Of a stretch of 64,000 nucleotides of DNA, positions 24,770 to 34,395 are shown piece after piece (within the stretch, counting starts at the first letter, position 1; each line of letters starts with the position of its first letter). A model generated the notes under the pieces. That model saw only the letters and a program-made list of their open reading frames with translations. It did not search any database and was not told the DNA's origin. A program made the position numbers and the translations under genes. This DNA comes from Taklimakanibacter sp021828105 (lineage in GTDB: Bacteria > Pseudomonadota > Alphaproteobacteria > Rhizobiales > Aestuariivirgaceae), in assembly GCA_021828105.1 (NCBI GenBank), contig JAKATG010000003.1, forward strand, positions 310,001-374,000, given 5' to 3'.

Positions 24770-26989
24770 TCAGACACCCATCGCCGCCTTCACCCGCTGG
24801 CGCGTCAAGGGCAGATCATGAAGCCGCTTGCCGATGGCATGGCGGATGGCATTGCCGACGGCACCCGCCGTCGGCCCTTGCGCCGCTTCGCCCGTGCCGA
24901 GGAAAGGCTGCCCGGGCCGGTCGATGACATGCACCTCGACCGTGTCCGGCACGCTAGCGAAGCGCAGGATTGGATAGCTCGACCAGTCGGTACTGGTGAT
25001 GCGGGTCCGGTCGAAAGTGACCGCCTCATAGAGCGTCCAGCTGATAGCTTGCAGTATGCCGCCTTGCGTCTGGTTCCTGATCCCGTCGGGATTGACGGCC
25101 TGGCCGCTGTCGATGGCCGCCACCGCGCGAGCCACGCGCACGCGCCCCGTGTCGCGTTCGACCTCGACTTCGAGCGCCAGCGCCAGATAGGCGGCGAGCG
25201 TCTTGTAGCGCGCGAAGGCAAAGCCCTTGCCGTGATAGGGCGGCATCTCTTTCGCCCAGTCGAAGCGCTCGGCGGCGAGCTCGACCACCGCCTTGGCGCG
25301 CGGGTCGTCCAGATGCTTCAGCCGGAACTCGACCGGATCGGTCCCCGCCATGATCGCAAGCTCGTCGATCGCGCTCTCGATCGCGAACACATTGGCATAG
25401 GCGCCAAGGGCTCGAAGTGCCGAGACGCGCACAGGCATGTCGGGCAGGAAATGCCACTGCACCTTCTTGTTCGCGATCGCATAGGGCGGATTGGCGTTGC
25501 GGTCGCCATTGCCGGAAGGACTGATCTGCAATTTTGCCGGGCGCGGCGTTGCGGGCGCCGATTTATGGATGCCGGCGAGCAGCGCCCCCGCACCGCCGGG
25601 CCGCGTCGAATGCGTGTTGCTCCACAGATCGAAGCTCCAGCTATCGATGCGGCCATTCGCATCGAGCGAGCCTCTGACTTTCATCAGCATAGCCGGGCCG
25701 AAAGGCTCCCAGGCATGTTCCTGCTCGCGCATCCATTGCACGCGCACCGGCCGCCCAGTGAGCTTCACGGCGATGAGCGCCGCATCGGCCGCCGCGTCGT
25801 CGGCGCCATTATGGCCATAGCAGCCCGAGCCTTCCATGTGGATGACCTGCACACGCTCTTCCGGCATCGCCAGCATCTCTGCGATCGCCTCGCGGTCGGG
25901 GAAGACGCCTTGCGTATGCGACCACACTTTCAGACCCTGGTCCTCGGTCATGAGTGCGACGGCGCAGCTCGGCCCGATCGATCCATGGATCTGATAGGGC
26001 CGCGTGAAGCGCGCCTCGAACACATCACCGCCGAAGGCTGGTGCCCCTGCCTCGGCAACGGTGCCGACCTCGCGCGCGAGTCCTTCGAGCACAGGGGGTA
26101 GATCGGTCTCGTCCGGCAGCGTCTCGCGCTCGACCCATTGCGCCGCCGCGGCCAGAGCCCGCATGGCGGTCACCGCCTGGTATTCGCGTTCGGCCACCAC
26201 GGCGAGAAAATTGCCGTCGCGCAGGACCGAGACCACGCCCGGCATCGCTTCAATGCTTGTGGTATCGACATCGGCAAGCGTCGCGCCATAGCTCGGCGGC
26301 CGCACCACGCGCGCATGCACCATGCCCTCGAGCCTCAGATCCTGCACATAGGCGACGCCGCCCGTGACCTTGCCCGGAATGTCGACGCGCGGCAGCGACA
26401 GGCCGATGATCCGCAAATCCGAAGGCGCCTTGAGCGCCGATTGCGGTGCGGCCTCGACATGGAGATCGATCGCCGCCGCAAGCTCGCCATAGCCAGCCTT
26501 CCGTCCGTCAGGCGCGGTCACCGTCTTCTGGGCCGCCTTCAGCTCACTTGCGGCAAGGCTGAATCTCTCTGCCGCCTTCGCAAGCAGGAGCTCGCGCACT
26601 TGCGCCGCCGCGTTGCGGATGGCGGTGCCGCTGTTCTGCATCGATTGGCTGCCGGCGGTAAAACCTTCATCTGCCGTGCGGCCGGTATCGGCGGTCACGA
26701 GCTCGATGTCCGGGGGCTCGACATCGAGCTCTTCCGCCGCCACCTGGATGAGCGCCGTCCTGATTCCCTGGCCGAGCTCCGCCTTGCCGGTGAACACGGT
26801 GATCTTCCCGTCCGCATCGATGCGGATCCAGCTGTCGAGGTGACGCGCCTCATCCAGGCTGCCCGGCAGCTTGGGGCCTGCCGGGGCGGGTTGTGCCGGT
26901 TCCTGCGCGCCTGCCGGCACGAGGGAGAAGGAGACGATCAGCGCTGCACCGCCGGTGAGCAGCGCGCGGCGGTTCATTTGCATGTTCAT
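24770..26989 (-). CDS. Molybdenum hydroxylase large subunit (xanthine dehydrogenase/IorB family), Tat-exported
   Basis: 739 residues from ATG 26989 (TGATG overlap with the 2Fe-2S gene). An N-terminal NRRALLTGGAALIVSFSLVPAGAQ looks like a Tat signal. Family motifs include VFTGKAELGQGIRTALIQVAAEELDVEPPDIELV, GSGCYGHNGADDAAADAAL, and the active-site Glu in GTGEAAQGPTAGAVGNAI. This branch oxidises aldehydes or N-heterocycles at a Mo-cytosine-dinucleotide centre and passes electrons to a cytochrome c rather than NAD. An in-frame extension upstream of 26989 is only antisense-type read-through of the small-subunit gene. Confidence 0.87.
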   Translation of the reverse strand: MNMQMNRRALLTGGAALIVSFSLVPAGAQEPAQPAPAGPKLPGSLDEARHLDSWIRIDADGKITVFTGKAELGQGIRTALIQVAAEELDVEPPDIELVTADTGRTADEGFTAGSQSMQNSGTAIRNAAAQVRELLLAKAAERFSLAASELKAAQKTVTAPDGRKAGYGELAAAIDLHVEAAPQSALKAPSDLRIIGLSLPRVDIPGKVTGGVAYVQDLRLEGMVHARVVRPPSYGATLADVDTTSIEAMPGVVSVLRDGNFLAVVAEREYQAVTAMRALAAAAQWVERETLPDETDLPPVLEGLAREVGTVAEAGAPAFGGDVFEARFTRPYQIHGSIGPSCAVALMTEDQGLKVWSHTQGVFPDREAIAEMLAMPEERVQVIHMEGSGCYGHNGADDAAADAALIAVKLTGRPVRVQWMREQEHAWEPFGPAMLMKVRGSLDANGRIDSWSFDLWSNTHSTRPGGAGALLAGIHKSAPATPRPAKLQISPSGNGDRNANPPYAIANKKVQWHFLPDMPVRVSALRALGAYANVFAIESAIDELAIMAGTDPVEFRLKHLDDPRAKAVVELAAERFDWAKEMPPYHGKGFAFARYKTLAAYLALALEVEVERDTGRVRVARAVAAIDSGQAVNPDGIRNQTQGGILQAISWTLYEAVTFDRTRITSTDWSSYPILRFASVPDTVEVHVIDRPGQPFLGTGEAAQGPTAGAVGNAIRHAIGKRLHDLPLTRQRVKAAMGV

Positions 26990-27465
26990 CAGCCGGTCCT
27001 CCCCGTTTTCATCACCTGGCCGGCGCGCTTGATCGCCGCGAGGATGCGCATATGCGTGCCGCAGCGGCAAAGATTGGTTCGGAGCGCATCGCGGATCTCG
27101 CGGTCGCTCGGCTCCGGGTTCTTCTGCAGGAGCGCCTGCGCGCTCATCATCATGCCGGGAATGCAATAGCCGCATTGCGCCGCCTGCATTTCGATGAAGG
27201 CGGCCTGGATCGGTGCCGGCGCCTCGATCGTGCCTAAGCCCTCGAGGGTCGTCACCTTGCGCCCTGCGAGCGCCATCACCGGCGTCACGCAGGAGAGCAT
27301 GGCTTCGCCGTCGACCATCACCGTGCAGGAGCCGCATTGCCCGAGACCGCAGCCGAATTTCGCCGCATTGAGCTTGAGCTCGTCGCGCAGCACATAGAGA
27401 AGCGGCGTCGCGGGATCGGCGGTGATCTCATGCGTCTTGTTGTTCACATTGAGCGTAACGGCCAT
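26989..27465 (-). CDS. 2Fe-2S subunit of the molybdenum hydroxylase
   Basis: 158 residues. The N-terminal plant-type cluster motif is CGLGQCGSCTVMVDGEAMLSC; the C-terminal four-helix domain has CGYCIPGMMM and NLCRCGTH. This is the standard two-cluster small subunit of IorA/CoxS-type enzymes. It lacks its own signal and would be co-exported with the Tat-bearing large subunit. It lies between the cytochrome gene (2-bp gap) and the large-subunit gene (overlap). Confidence 0.92.
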   Translation of the reverse strand: MAVTLNVNNKTHEITADPATPLLYVLRDELKLNAAKFGCGLGQCGSCTVMVDGEAMLSCVTPVMALAGRKVTTLEGLGTIEAPAPIQAAFIEMQAAQCGYCIPGMMMSAQALLQKNPEPSDREIRDALRTNLCRCGTHMRILAAIKRAGQVMKTGRTG

Positions 27466-27467
27466 TT

Positions 27468-28814
27468 CTACTCCTTCGCGCCCACATTCTGGGGCGCCCG
27501 TTCGATACCGTCCGCCGGCCTGACCGCGACCTTGTAGTCGCCGCTCCGCGTCTTGCGCACCCTTTCGGCAACACCTTCCCAGTTGGGCTTGCCGGAGAAG
27601 CGCTGGCGCATATAGGCGAGGAGGTCGGCGATCTGCTGGTCGCTGAATGCCGCCGCAAAGCCCGGCATCATTGCGCTCGCTTCGCCATCCGCCGGCGGCA
27701 GGCCGAAGAGCGTCACATTGACGATGTTCTGCGGATTGGGCGAATTCACCGCCGTGCTCAGCCGGAAATCGAGTCCGCCGAAGGGCGGCGGCCGCCCGCT
27801 CTCATGACACATGGCGCAGGCCGATTCATAGATCGCCGCACCTTGCGCCTCGCTGCCGTCGCGGGCCGCAACCGTCGTCACGGCAGCCGTCTCTTGCACC
27901 GCCGCCTGGCGCTGCGTTTCAGGCTTGCCGATCAGCGATGCGACATAGATGGCGATCGCCTCTATATCGCTGTCGGGCAGACTCGCGAGATTGCCGGTCA
28001 CCTCGGCCATCGGCCCGCGCGAGACGCCATGCTTCTCGTGCCACCCGTGGCGCAGGAAAAAGGCGAGCGCCGCCTTGTCCCAGGGCGTCGGCGCCGGCGA
28101 GGCTTCATCGATCGCATAGGCGACCCAGCCTTCCGCCTCGCCGCCGGCGAAATGCCGATCCTTGTCTTCGGCACCGAGCTGGTTGCGCGGCGTGTGGCAG
28201 GCGCCGCAATGGCCGAGCCCCTCGGCGAGATAGACGCCGCGATTCCACTCTTCGCTTTGCTTGGGATCGGGCCGGAACGGACCATCATCGAGATAGAGGA
28301 GCTTCCAGCCGGCGAGCAGCGGGCGGAAGCCGAGCGGGAACATCAGGTCATTGGCGGGCGCTGTCGCCTTCACCGGCTCGCGCGTCATGAGATAGGCATA
28401 GAGGGCGCGGTTGTCGTCGTCGGTCACATGGGTGAAGTGATCATAGGGAAAGGCGGGATAGAGATGCCGCCCTTGCCGGTCGACACCTTCGCGCATCGCG
28501 CGCAGAAAGGCCGCTTCCGACCACCGGCCGATGCCGGTCTCTGGGTCGGGCGTAATGTTGGTGGAATGGATCGTGCCGAAGGGTGTCGGAAGGGCAAGGC
28601 CGCCGGCAAAAGCCTTGTCGCCGGGCACGGTGTGGCAGGCGATGCAATTGCCGACCGCGGCAAGCTCGGTGCCTTTCTTGACCAGAGCCGGGTCGAAATT
28701 CTGTGCCGTAACGTCGATAGCTGCGATCTCCGGCCGCCAGGCGAATGCCGCAAACGCTATTCCCACGCAAATGAGGAGGACGGCCACAAGGCCCAGGATT
28801 TTCCAACCGCGCAT
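27468..28814 (-). CDS. Tri-haem cytochrome c, electron acceptor of the molybdenum hydroxylase
   Basis: 448 residues with an N-terminal membrane anchor/signal (ILGLVAVLLICVGIAFAAFAW). Three CxxCH haem sites: CIACH (57-61), CGACH (203-207) and CAMCH (333-337). This is the arrangement of cytochrome subunits of alcohol, aldehyde and nicotinate-type dehydrogenases in acetic acid bacteria and pseudomonads. First gene of the operon, so electrons likely flow Mo centre, 2Fe-2S, c haems, quinone or oxidase in the periplasm. Confidence 0.9.
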   Translation of the reverse strand: MRGWKILGLVAVLLICVGIAFAAFAWRPEIAAIDVTAQNFDPALVKKGTELAAVGNCIACHTVPGDKAFAGGLALPTPFGTIHSTNITPDPETGIGRWSEAAFLRAMREGVDRQGRHLYPAFPYDHFTHVTDDDNRALYAYLMTREPVKATAPANDLMFPLGFRPLLAGWKLLYLDDGPFRPDPKQSEEWNRGVYLAEGLGHCGACHTPRNQLGAEDKDRHFAGGEAEGWVAYAIDEASPAPTPWDKAALAFFLRHGWHEKHGVSRGPMAEVTGNLASLPDSDIEAIAIYVASLIGKPETQRQAAVQETAAVTTVAARDGSEAQGAAIYESACAMCHESGRPPPFGGLDFRLSTAVNSPNPQNIVNVTLFGLPPADGEASAMMPGFAAAFSDQQIADLLAYMRQRFSGKPNWEGVAERVRKTRSGDYKVAVRPADGIERAPQNVGAKE

Positions 28815-28872
28815 CAGTGCCTGGCAATTCGGCTAAGTCGGGCGACAACGCATGGCGGCGGTGAAAGTTCCG

Positions 28873-29535
28873 TTATACGCCGATCGCCTCGACATAGCGG
28901 TGGAAGGCTTCGACCTCGCCCTCGAGCGGCTCGCGGCCGGTGAAGCTGCGCAGATAGGCCGGCACCAGCGCCAAGCGGCTTGCCGTCGGCTCGACGATCT
29001 CGAGCGAGTAATAGCCGATCTGCATGAAATAGAGGACGCGCGCCCTGACATAGGCATCGACCTCGTCATAGCCATAGCGCGCGAACATGTCGCCGATGGC
29101 GGCGACCCGGTCATTGTCGGCGGCATCGATGATCTCGTGGACCTCGGGCGAGCTCCTCGCCCAGGTGCGGATGGCAAAATCGAGCCGCGGCTGGAACAGA
29201 TTCTCGTCCACCCAGCATTCGAAGACGTTGAGCACCGCCTGCGTCACGGAGGGTGCCGGCCGCTTCGCCCTTTCGATGATGAAGCGGGTGTTCTTGTTGC
29301 GCCAATGTTCGAGAAGCTGGTCGAGCAGATCCTGGCGGCTCTTGAAATACCAATAGAAGCTCGAGCGCGACACGCCGAGCTTGTGCCCGAGCGCCAGGAT
29401 GCGCACGCCCTCGACCCCTTCCGAAATGAGGGTCTCGAGCGCGATATTGAGCCAGTCCTCCCGCGTCGCCTTGATATTGCCGGAGAGGGCGGCCCGTTGG
29501 GCCTCGTTCTTCGCCACGCGGATGATCCTGGCCAT
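28873..29535 (-). CDS. TetR-family regulator at the end of the sarcosine oxidase operon
   Basis: 220 residues. HTH region NIALETLISEGVEGVRILALGHKLGVSRSSFYWYFKSRQDLLDQLLEHW. It starts 6 bp after the soxG stop on the same strand, so it is probably co-transcribed with sox genes. It is also 58 bp upstream of the cytochrome c gene and may govern that operon instead. No ligand-binding motif recognised. Confidence 0.85.
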   Translation of the reverse strand: MARIIRVAKNEAQRAALSGNIKATREDWLNIALETLISEGVEGVRILALGHKLGVSRSSFYWYFKSRQDLLDQLLEHWRNKNTRFIIERAKRPAPSVTQAVLNVFECWVDENLFQPRLDFAIRTWARSSPEVHEIIDAADNDRVAAIGDMFARYGYDEVDAYVRARVLYFMQIGYYSLEIVEPTASRLALVPAYLRSFTGREPLEGEVEAFHRYVEAIGV

Positions 29536-29541
29536 ACGCTC

Positions 29542-30066
29542 TTACAACGCCAAGGTTTGTTCAAGCCATTTCCACAAATAGGGTGCTAGCCCGCGATCCA
29601 CATGGAGGCGCAGGCGATCGCCATGGCCATGGCGGCAGCACAAGGCATTGACCCCGGCGAAAAGGACGGCGGCGCTGGGCGTCGTCGCCTGGGGATCGAG
29701 CGTCATCGCGCGCGCCAGCAGCGAGGCCAGGCCTGGGCCTTCGATCTCGAACATATGCAGACCGGCATCGTGAGCGCTGACCGCGAAGCCTTCCTCATGC
29801 CAGCCAGGCGCGATGTCGAAAGGCGTTTCCGACACCGCCAGGATACGGTCGCGGGCGATGCGCAAAGCGTAGCTCCGGCCGGTCGCGGTCGCGAGCGCGC
29901 CCACTGCTTCAGCCGCCATGCCCGACGCCTTGCTCCAGGCAGCGATGTCACCGCTCACCAGGCATTGGCTGAAGCCCGAAGCCGAGCGGATCGCGAGGCC
30001 TTCCGCCGTGATGACCGCGGTTTTCCAATCGGGCACGGCCGACCACTTTTCGGCGAGATCACGCAT
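29542..30066 (-). CDS. soxG: Sarcosine oxidase gamma subunit
   Basis: 174 residues; start ATG 30066 overlaps the soxA coding end. SoxG-type features are a poorly conserved N-terminus and a GcvT-like fold with GWHEEGFAVSAHDAGLHMFEIEGPGLASLLARAMTLDP and HGDRLRLHVDRGLAPYLWKWLEQ. It is a structural subunit of the heterotetrameric enzyme. Family membership is supported mainly by its position after soxA. Confidence 0.82.
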   Translation of the reverse strand: MRDLAEKWSAVPDWKTAVITAEGLAIRSASGFSQCLVSGDIAAWSKASGMAAEAVGALATATGRSYALRIARDRILAVSETPFDIAPGWHEEGFAVSAHDAGLHMFEIEGPGLASLLARAMTLDPQATTPSAAVLFAGVNALCCRHGHGDRLRLHVDRGLAPYLWKWLEQTLAL

Positions 30067-32839
30067 TGAGCCGCTCTCCTTCCGGATCGAAGGCGCAAGG
30101 CGGCGTGATCGTCGCGCGCCGGACCGCTCCCAGATGCTGGATGTCAATGGTCTCGCCATGGCGCGATGCGCCGCGCTCGATGAGCGCAAGCGCGATCGGT
30201 CGCTCGAGTGTCGGGCTCATATGGCTCGAGGTCACGAAGCCCTGGCTCCGGATCCTGCCCTTGTCGTGCGCGACGCCATGACTGCCGGCCGGCAGCGGCG
30301 GCTCGCCTTCAGCGACCGCGAGGCCGACGAGTTGCAGGCGGTCGTCCTTGTTGGCGACATCGGTGAAGAGCGAGCGGCGGCCTACATAATCGCTCCGCCG
30401 CCTGGTACGCGGTCCCGCGACGCCGAGATCATGCGGCATGGTGGTGCCGTCCGTGTCCTTGCCGATGACGATATACCCCTTCTCGGCGCGCAGGATCATC
30501 AGCGCCTCGAGGCCGAGGGTCACCGCATCGAAAGCCTTGCCCGCCTCTTTGAGCCGCGCCCAGAGCGGCTCGGCCCGGTCGGCGCGGATCGACAGCTCAT
30601 AGCTGCGGTCGCCGGTGAAGCTCACGCGCGCGATGCGCAGCCTGTCGGCACCGAAGCTACCCTCGCCCACCGCCATATGCGGCAAATCGCGATCATCGAG
30701 CGAGAGGCCGAGATCGAGTGCCGCGAGCAATGGTTTCGATTGCGGACCCGAAACGGTCAGCGTCGCCATCTCGGCCGTGGCATTGTGGATATGGACCGCC
30801 TCGCGGCCAAAGCGATCCTGCCGCCATTCCTCGAGCCTGGCATGCACGGAAGCCACATGCGATGAGGAGCAGGAGACGACGAAGCGATGCTCGTCCAACC
30901 GCACCAAAATGCCGTCATCGAAGACGACGCCCGTTTCCGACAGCATGAAGCCGTAGCGGCAGCGGCCCGGCGTGAGCGTCGACATGGTGTTGTAGCAGAT
31001 GAAGTCGACGAATTCGGCGGCCTTTGGCCCCATCACCTCGATCTTGCCGAGGGTCGAGCCGTCGAACAGCGCCGCCGATTGGCGCGCCCGCCGGGCCTCT
31101 TCCTGGATTGCGCGCTCGGCATCGGCGCCGCCATAATGCGCCGGACGCAGCCAGCCGCCATATTCCTGGAACACAGCACCTTGCGCGCGATGTACCGTCT
31201 CGAGCGGCAGCCGGCGCACCGGCACCATCAATTCTCCGCCATTGAGGCCGGCGAAGCTGGTGAACGGCACCGGCGTGAAAGGCGGCCGATAGGTGGTGAT
31301 GCCGGTCTCGGGGACGGAACGCCCGGTGATGCCGGCCATCAGCGCGAGACCCGGCAGGTTCGAGGTCTTGCCCTGATCCGTCGCCATGCCGAGCGTGGTG
31401 TAGCGCTTGAGATGCTCGACCGAGACGAAGTTCTCGCGCGCCGCGAGCGACACATCCTTCGCCGTCACATCGCTCTGATAGTCGATCCACACGCGGCCTT
31501 TCGCACGCGCATCCGGCCATGTCGCCAGGACGCCGTCCTTGGTTTCGCCCATGGCGGCGCCCACGACCGTGATCCCGTCGACCGGATCGCCCGGCAGGAA
31601 AGCGGCACGCGCTTCGTTCCAGACTGGCTTGCCTTTCGCTTGGGCATAGAGATGAATGGTCGGCGTGGCGCCGCCGGAGACGAGCACGCAATCGGCAGGC
31701 AATGATATGCCGTCATCGAGTGTCACGCCTTCGACACGCATCCGGCCCCGCGCCGACACGATGCTGCGTCCGGCAAGCCACCCCACACCCTCTGGCGCGG
31801 CGCGCGCCATGTCCTTGCGCATCTCGACCAGCACGACCTCGGCACCCGCCTTGGCGAGCGCACCCGCCACCTCATAGGCGCTGTCATTATTGGTGGCGAT
31901 CACGATGCGCCGGCCCACGCGCACGCCATAGCGGCGCAAATAGACGAGCGCCGAATCCGCCGACATGATGCCGGGCAGGTCGTTATTGGCGAAGGGCAAA
32001 GGCCGCTCGATGGCACCGGTTGCGAGAATGACCTGGCGCGGCCTGACCCGCCACAGCGTGTCCGGACGGCCGTCATGATGGCGCTGATTCAGGGCGACGA
32101 GATTGTGGTCATAGATGCCGAAGGCGGTGGTCGAGGTGAGGACCGGATGGCCGTCACGCTTCAGCGCCGCGACCGTCTCTTCGGCCCATTGCGGGCCGGG
32201 CTTGCCGTCGATCTCGCCGTCGCGATGCAGCAGCGAGCCGCCCCCTATTGATTGCTCATCGACCAGCATGACCGACTTGCCCGCTTCCGCTGCACGCTTC
32301 GCGGCGGCAAGGCCCGCCGAGCCTGCACCCACCACCAGCACGTCGCAGTGATGGTTGACCCGATCGGCGGCTTTCGCCGCTTTCCAGGTGGGATCGACCT
32401 TGCCCAATCCGGCCATGGCGCGGATCCGGGGCTCGAAGCGATGCCAGTCGGGCCACATGAAGGTCTTGTAGTAGAAAGCAGCCGGAATGAAGCGCGCGAA
32501 GCGGTCGAGGAAAGCTCGTGTGTCATGGAGCGCATCGGGCGCGGCGTTGACGCTCCGCGCGATAAGCCCCGGCCGGGCGGGCTCGGTCGTGGCCCGCATA
32601 TTCGGGCCACTGCCGGCAATATCGACAAGGGCGTTCGGCTCCTCGACACCCGCCCCCCAGATGCCGCGCGGCCGGTGATATTTGAAGCTGCGGCCGACGA
32701 CCGCCACATCATTGGCAAGCAGGGCGGAAGCGATCGTGTCGCCGTGGAAGGCCGCGACCTCGCGCCCGTCGAAGCTGAAGGAGATCGCGCGCGAGCGATC
32801 AATGGCGCTGCCGCCCGAGGGAAGACGCATCGAGCTCAT
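30059..32839 (-). CDS. soxA: Sarcosine oxidase alpha subunit
   Basis: 926 residues from ATG 32839, which overlaps the soxD stop (ATGA). Order: a 2Fe-2S-like fold lacking clusters (FSFDGREVAAFHGDTIASALLANDV), a Rossmann NAD(P)/FAD-type domain (DVLVVGAGSAGLAAAKRAAEAGKSVMLVD), and a C-terminal GcvT/folate-binding domain (VRLDEHRFVVSCSSSHVASVHARLEEW through GKDTDGTTMPHDLG). The complex demethylates sarcosine to glycine, passing the methyl group to tetrahydrofolate and producing H2O2. Length is close to the usual ~970-1000 residues. Confidence 0.93.
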   Translation of the reverse strand: MSSMRLPSGGSAIDRSRAISFSFDGREVAAFHGDTIASALLANDVAVVGRSFKYHRPRGIWGAGVEEPNALVDIAGSGPNMRATTEPARPGLIARSVNAAPDALHDTRAFLDRFARFIPAAFYYKTFMWPDWHRFEPRIRAMAGLGKVDPTWKAAKAADRVNHHCDVLVVGAGSAGLAAAKRAAEAGKSVMLVDEQSIGGGSLLHRDGEIDGKPGPQWAEETVAALKRDGHPVLTSTTAFGIYDHNLVALNQRHHDGRPDTLWRVRPRQVILATGAIERPLPFANNDLPGIMSADSALVYLRRYGVRVGRRIVIATNNDSAYEVAGALAKAGAEVVLVEMRKDMARAAPEGVGWLAGRSIVSARGRMRVEGVTLDDGISLPADCVLVSGGATPTIHLYAQAKGKPVWNEARAAFLPGDPVDGITVVGAAMGETKDGVLATWPDARAKGRVWIDYQSDVTAKDVSLAARENFVSVEHLKRYTTLGMATDQGKTSNLPGLALMAGITGRSVPETGITTYRPPFTPVPFTSFAGLNGGELMVPVRRLPLETVHRAQGAVFQEYGGWLRPAHYGGADAERAIQEEARRARQSAALFDGSTLGKIEVMGPKAAEFVDFICYNTMSTLTPGRCRYGFMLSETGVVFDDGILVRLDEHRFVVSCSSSHVASVHARLEEWRQDRFGREAVHIHNATAEMATLTVSGPQSKPLLAALDLGLSLDDRDLPHMAVGEGSFGADRLRIARVSFTGDRSYELSIRADRAEPLWARLKEAGKAFDAVTLGLEALMILRAEKGYIVIGKDTDGTTMPHDLGVAGPRTRRRSDYVGRRSLFTDVANKDDRLQLVGLAVAEGEPPLPAGSHGVAHDKGRIRSQGFVTSSHMSPTLERPIALALIERGASRHGETIDIQHLGAVRRATITPPCAFDPEGERLNA

Positions 32840-33105
32840 TTCGCCTCGCTCGTGTCGGCGATCGCCGTCGCGGTGTGGACTTTGTGGCTGATACTGTCGC
32901 GCTCCATCACGAAGAACTCGCCGCAGGTCATATGCAGCCAGACTTCGCGCGCGGCGCCCTTCGGATTGGCGCGCATGTAAAGATAGTTCGCCCAGTCTTC
33001 GGCCGGCACATCGGCGCCGTCGGGCCTGAGGTTTCCGGCTTCGCCGCCATAATGGAATTCGCTCTCGGCGCGCGGGCCGCAGAAAGGACAGATGAAGATC
33101 TGCAT
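32836..33105 (-). CDS. soxD: Sarcosine oxidase delta subunit
   Basis: 89 residues with the zinc site CPFCGPRAESEFHYGGEA near the N-terminus and HMTCGEFFVMERD further on, which supplies the remaining ligands. Size and motifs match SoxD. It lies between soxB and soxA in the canonical order B-D-A-G. Confidence 0.92.
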   Translation of the reverse strand: MQIFICPFCGPRAESEFHYGGEAGNLRPDGADVPAEDWANYLYMRANPKGAAREVWLHMTCGEFFVMERDSISHKVHTATAIADTSEAK

Positions 33106-33120
33106 CGTTCTCTCCTTGTC

Positions 33121-34374
33121 CTAATGCGCGATGCCTGAGCCCGCCGCCTCGTCGATGAGGCGACCGGTCGCGAAGCGATCGAGGTCGAAGGGACGGCTGA
33201 TATCGTGATGCTTGCCGGTGGCGAGGAGATGCGCCAAGAGCGTGCCGCCCGCCGGGATGGCCTTGAAGCCGCCGGTGCCCCAGCCGCAATTGAGATAGAG
33301 TCCGGGCACGGGCGAAGGCCCGATGATCGGCGATGAATCGGGCACCACATCGACGATGCCGGCCCATTGGCGCATCAGCTTGAGCTGGCCGAAAGCCGGA
33401 ATCATCTCGAGGAGGCCCGAGATCACGCCTTCGAGCACCGGCAGGCCGCCGCGCTGGCCGTAAGAGGGAATGCGGTCGAGCGCGCCGCCAATGACCATCT
33501 CGCCCTTGTCCGACTGGCTGACATAGACCCCGGTGCCGGGCGAGGCCACGACCGTGTCGAGGATCGGCTTGACCGGCTCCGACACGCAAGCCTGCAAGGC
33601 ATAGGAGTTGATCGGCAGGCGGAATTGGGCCTTGGCGGCGAGCACCGAGGAATGCCCGGCGACCGCCATGCCGATGCGCTCGGCGCGCATGGCGCCTTTG
33701 CTCGTCTTCACACCCCGGCAGCGCCCGCCCTCGATGATGAAATCCGTAACCTCGCAGTTCTGGATGATGTCGACGCCAAGTCCGCTCGCGCCCCGCGCGT
33801 AGCCCCAGGCGACGGCGTCATGGCGCGCGGTGCCGGCTCTTCCTTGCCACACGCCGCCGAAGACCGGAAAGCGCGCCTCAGGGGAGAAATTGAAGATCGG
33901 CGCCACCCGGCGGACATCCTCAGGTGAGAACAGCTCGGCATCGATGCCGTTGATCTGCATGGCATTGACGGTGCGCGCGGCGATTTCCATCTCGATCGCG
34001 CTGTGGCACAGATTGATCATGCCGCGCTGCGACAGCATGATATTGTAATTGAGCTCGCGTGCGAGCCCCTCATAGAGCCGGTGCGAGAGGCCATAGAGCG
34101 CGACGCTTTCGGGATAATAATAATTCGAGCGCACCACGGTGGTGTTGCGCCCGGTATTGCCGCCGCCGATCCAGCCTTTCTCCAGCACCGCGACATTGCC
34201 GATGCCATGTGTCTTGGCGAGATAATAGGCGCTCGCCAGGCCATGGCCGCCGCCGCCGATGATGATCACGTCGTAATTCTTCTTGGGCTCAGGCGAGCGC
34301 CAGGCCGGCGCCCAGCCGGTCTGGCCGGCGAGTCCTTCCTTGAGGAGCGAGAAGGCGGAATAGCGGCGGGTCAT
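33121..34374 (-). CDS. soxB: Sarcosine oxidase beta subunit
   Basis: 417 residues, the family's usual length. FAD-binding DVIIIGGGGHGLASAYYLAKTHGI at residues ~34-57, followed by GWIGGGNTGRNTTVVRSNY, the SoxB region near the covalent FMN site. The C-terminal FAD loop is LYLNCGWGTGGFKAIPAGG. It is the catalytic subunit that oxidises the N-methyl group. Confidence 0.93.
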   Translation of the reverse strand: MTRRYSAFSLLKEGLAGQTGWAPAWRSPEPKKNYDVIIIGGGGHGLASAYYLAKTHGIGNVAVLEKGWIGGGNTGRNTTVVRSNYYYPESVALYGLSHRLYEGLARELNYNIMLSQRGMINLCHSAIEMEIAARTVNAMQINGIDAELFSPEDVRRVAPIFNFSPEARFPVFGGVWQGRAGTARHDAVAWGYARGASGLGVDIIQNCEVTDFIIEGGRCRGVKTSKGAMRAERIGMAVAGHSSVLAAKAQFRLPINSYALQACVSEPVKPILDTVVASPGTGVYVSQSDKGEMVIGGALDRIPSYGQRGGLPVLEGVISGLLEMIPAFGQLKLMRQWAGIVDVVPDSSPIIGPSPVPGLYLNCGWGTGGFKAIPAGGTLLAHLLATGKHHDISRPFDLDRFATGRLIDEAAGSGIAH

Positions 34375-34395
34375 GCGTCGGCCTTTATCAAATCG

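Noticed and set aside
26990..27337. N-terminal extension of the molybdenum subunit
   Set aside because: The extension is an out-of-frame reading of the 2Fe-2S gene. ATG 26989 creates a Tat signal and a TGATG overlap.
32840..33589. N-terminal extension of soxA
   Set aside because: It reads soxD and soxB in the wrong frame. ATG 32839 overlaps the soxD stop and yields the usual SoxA N-terminus.
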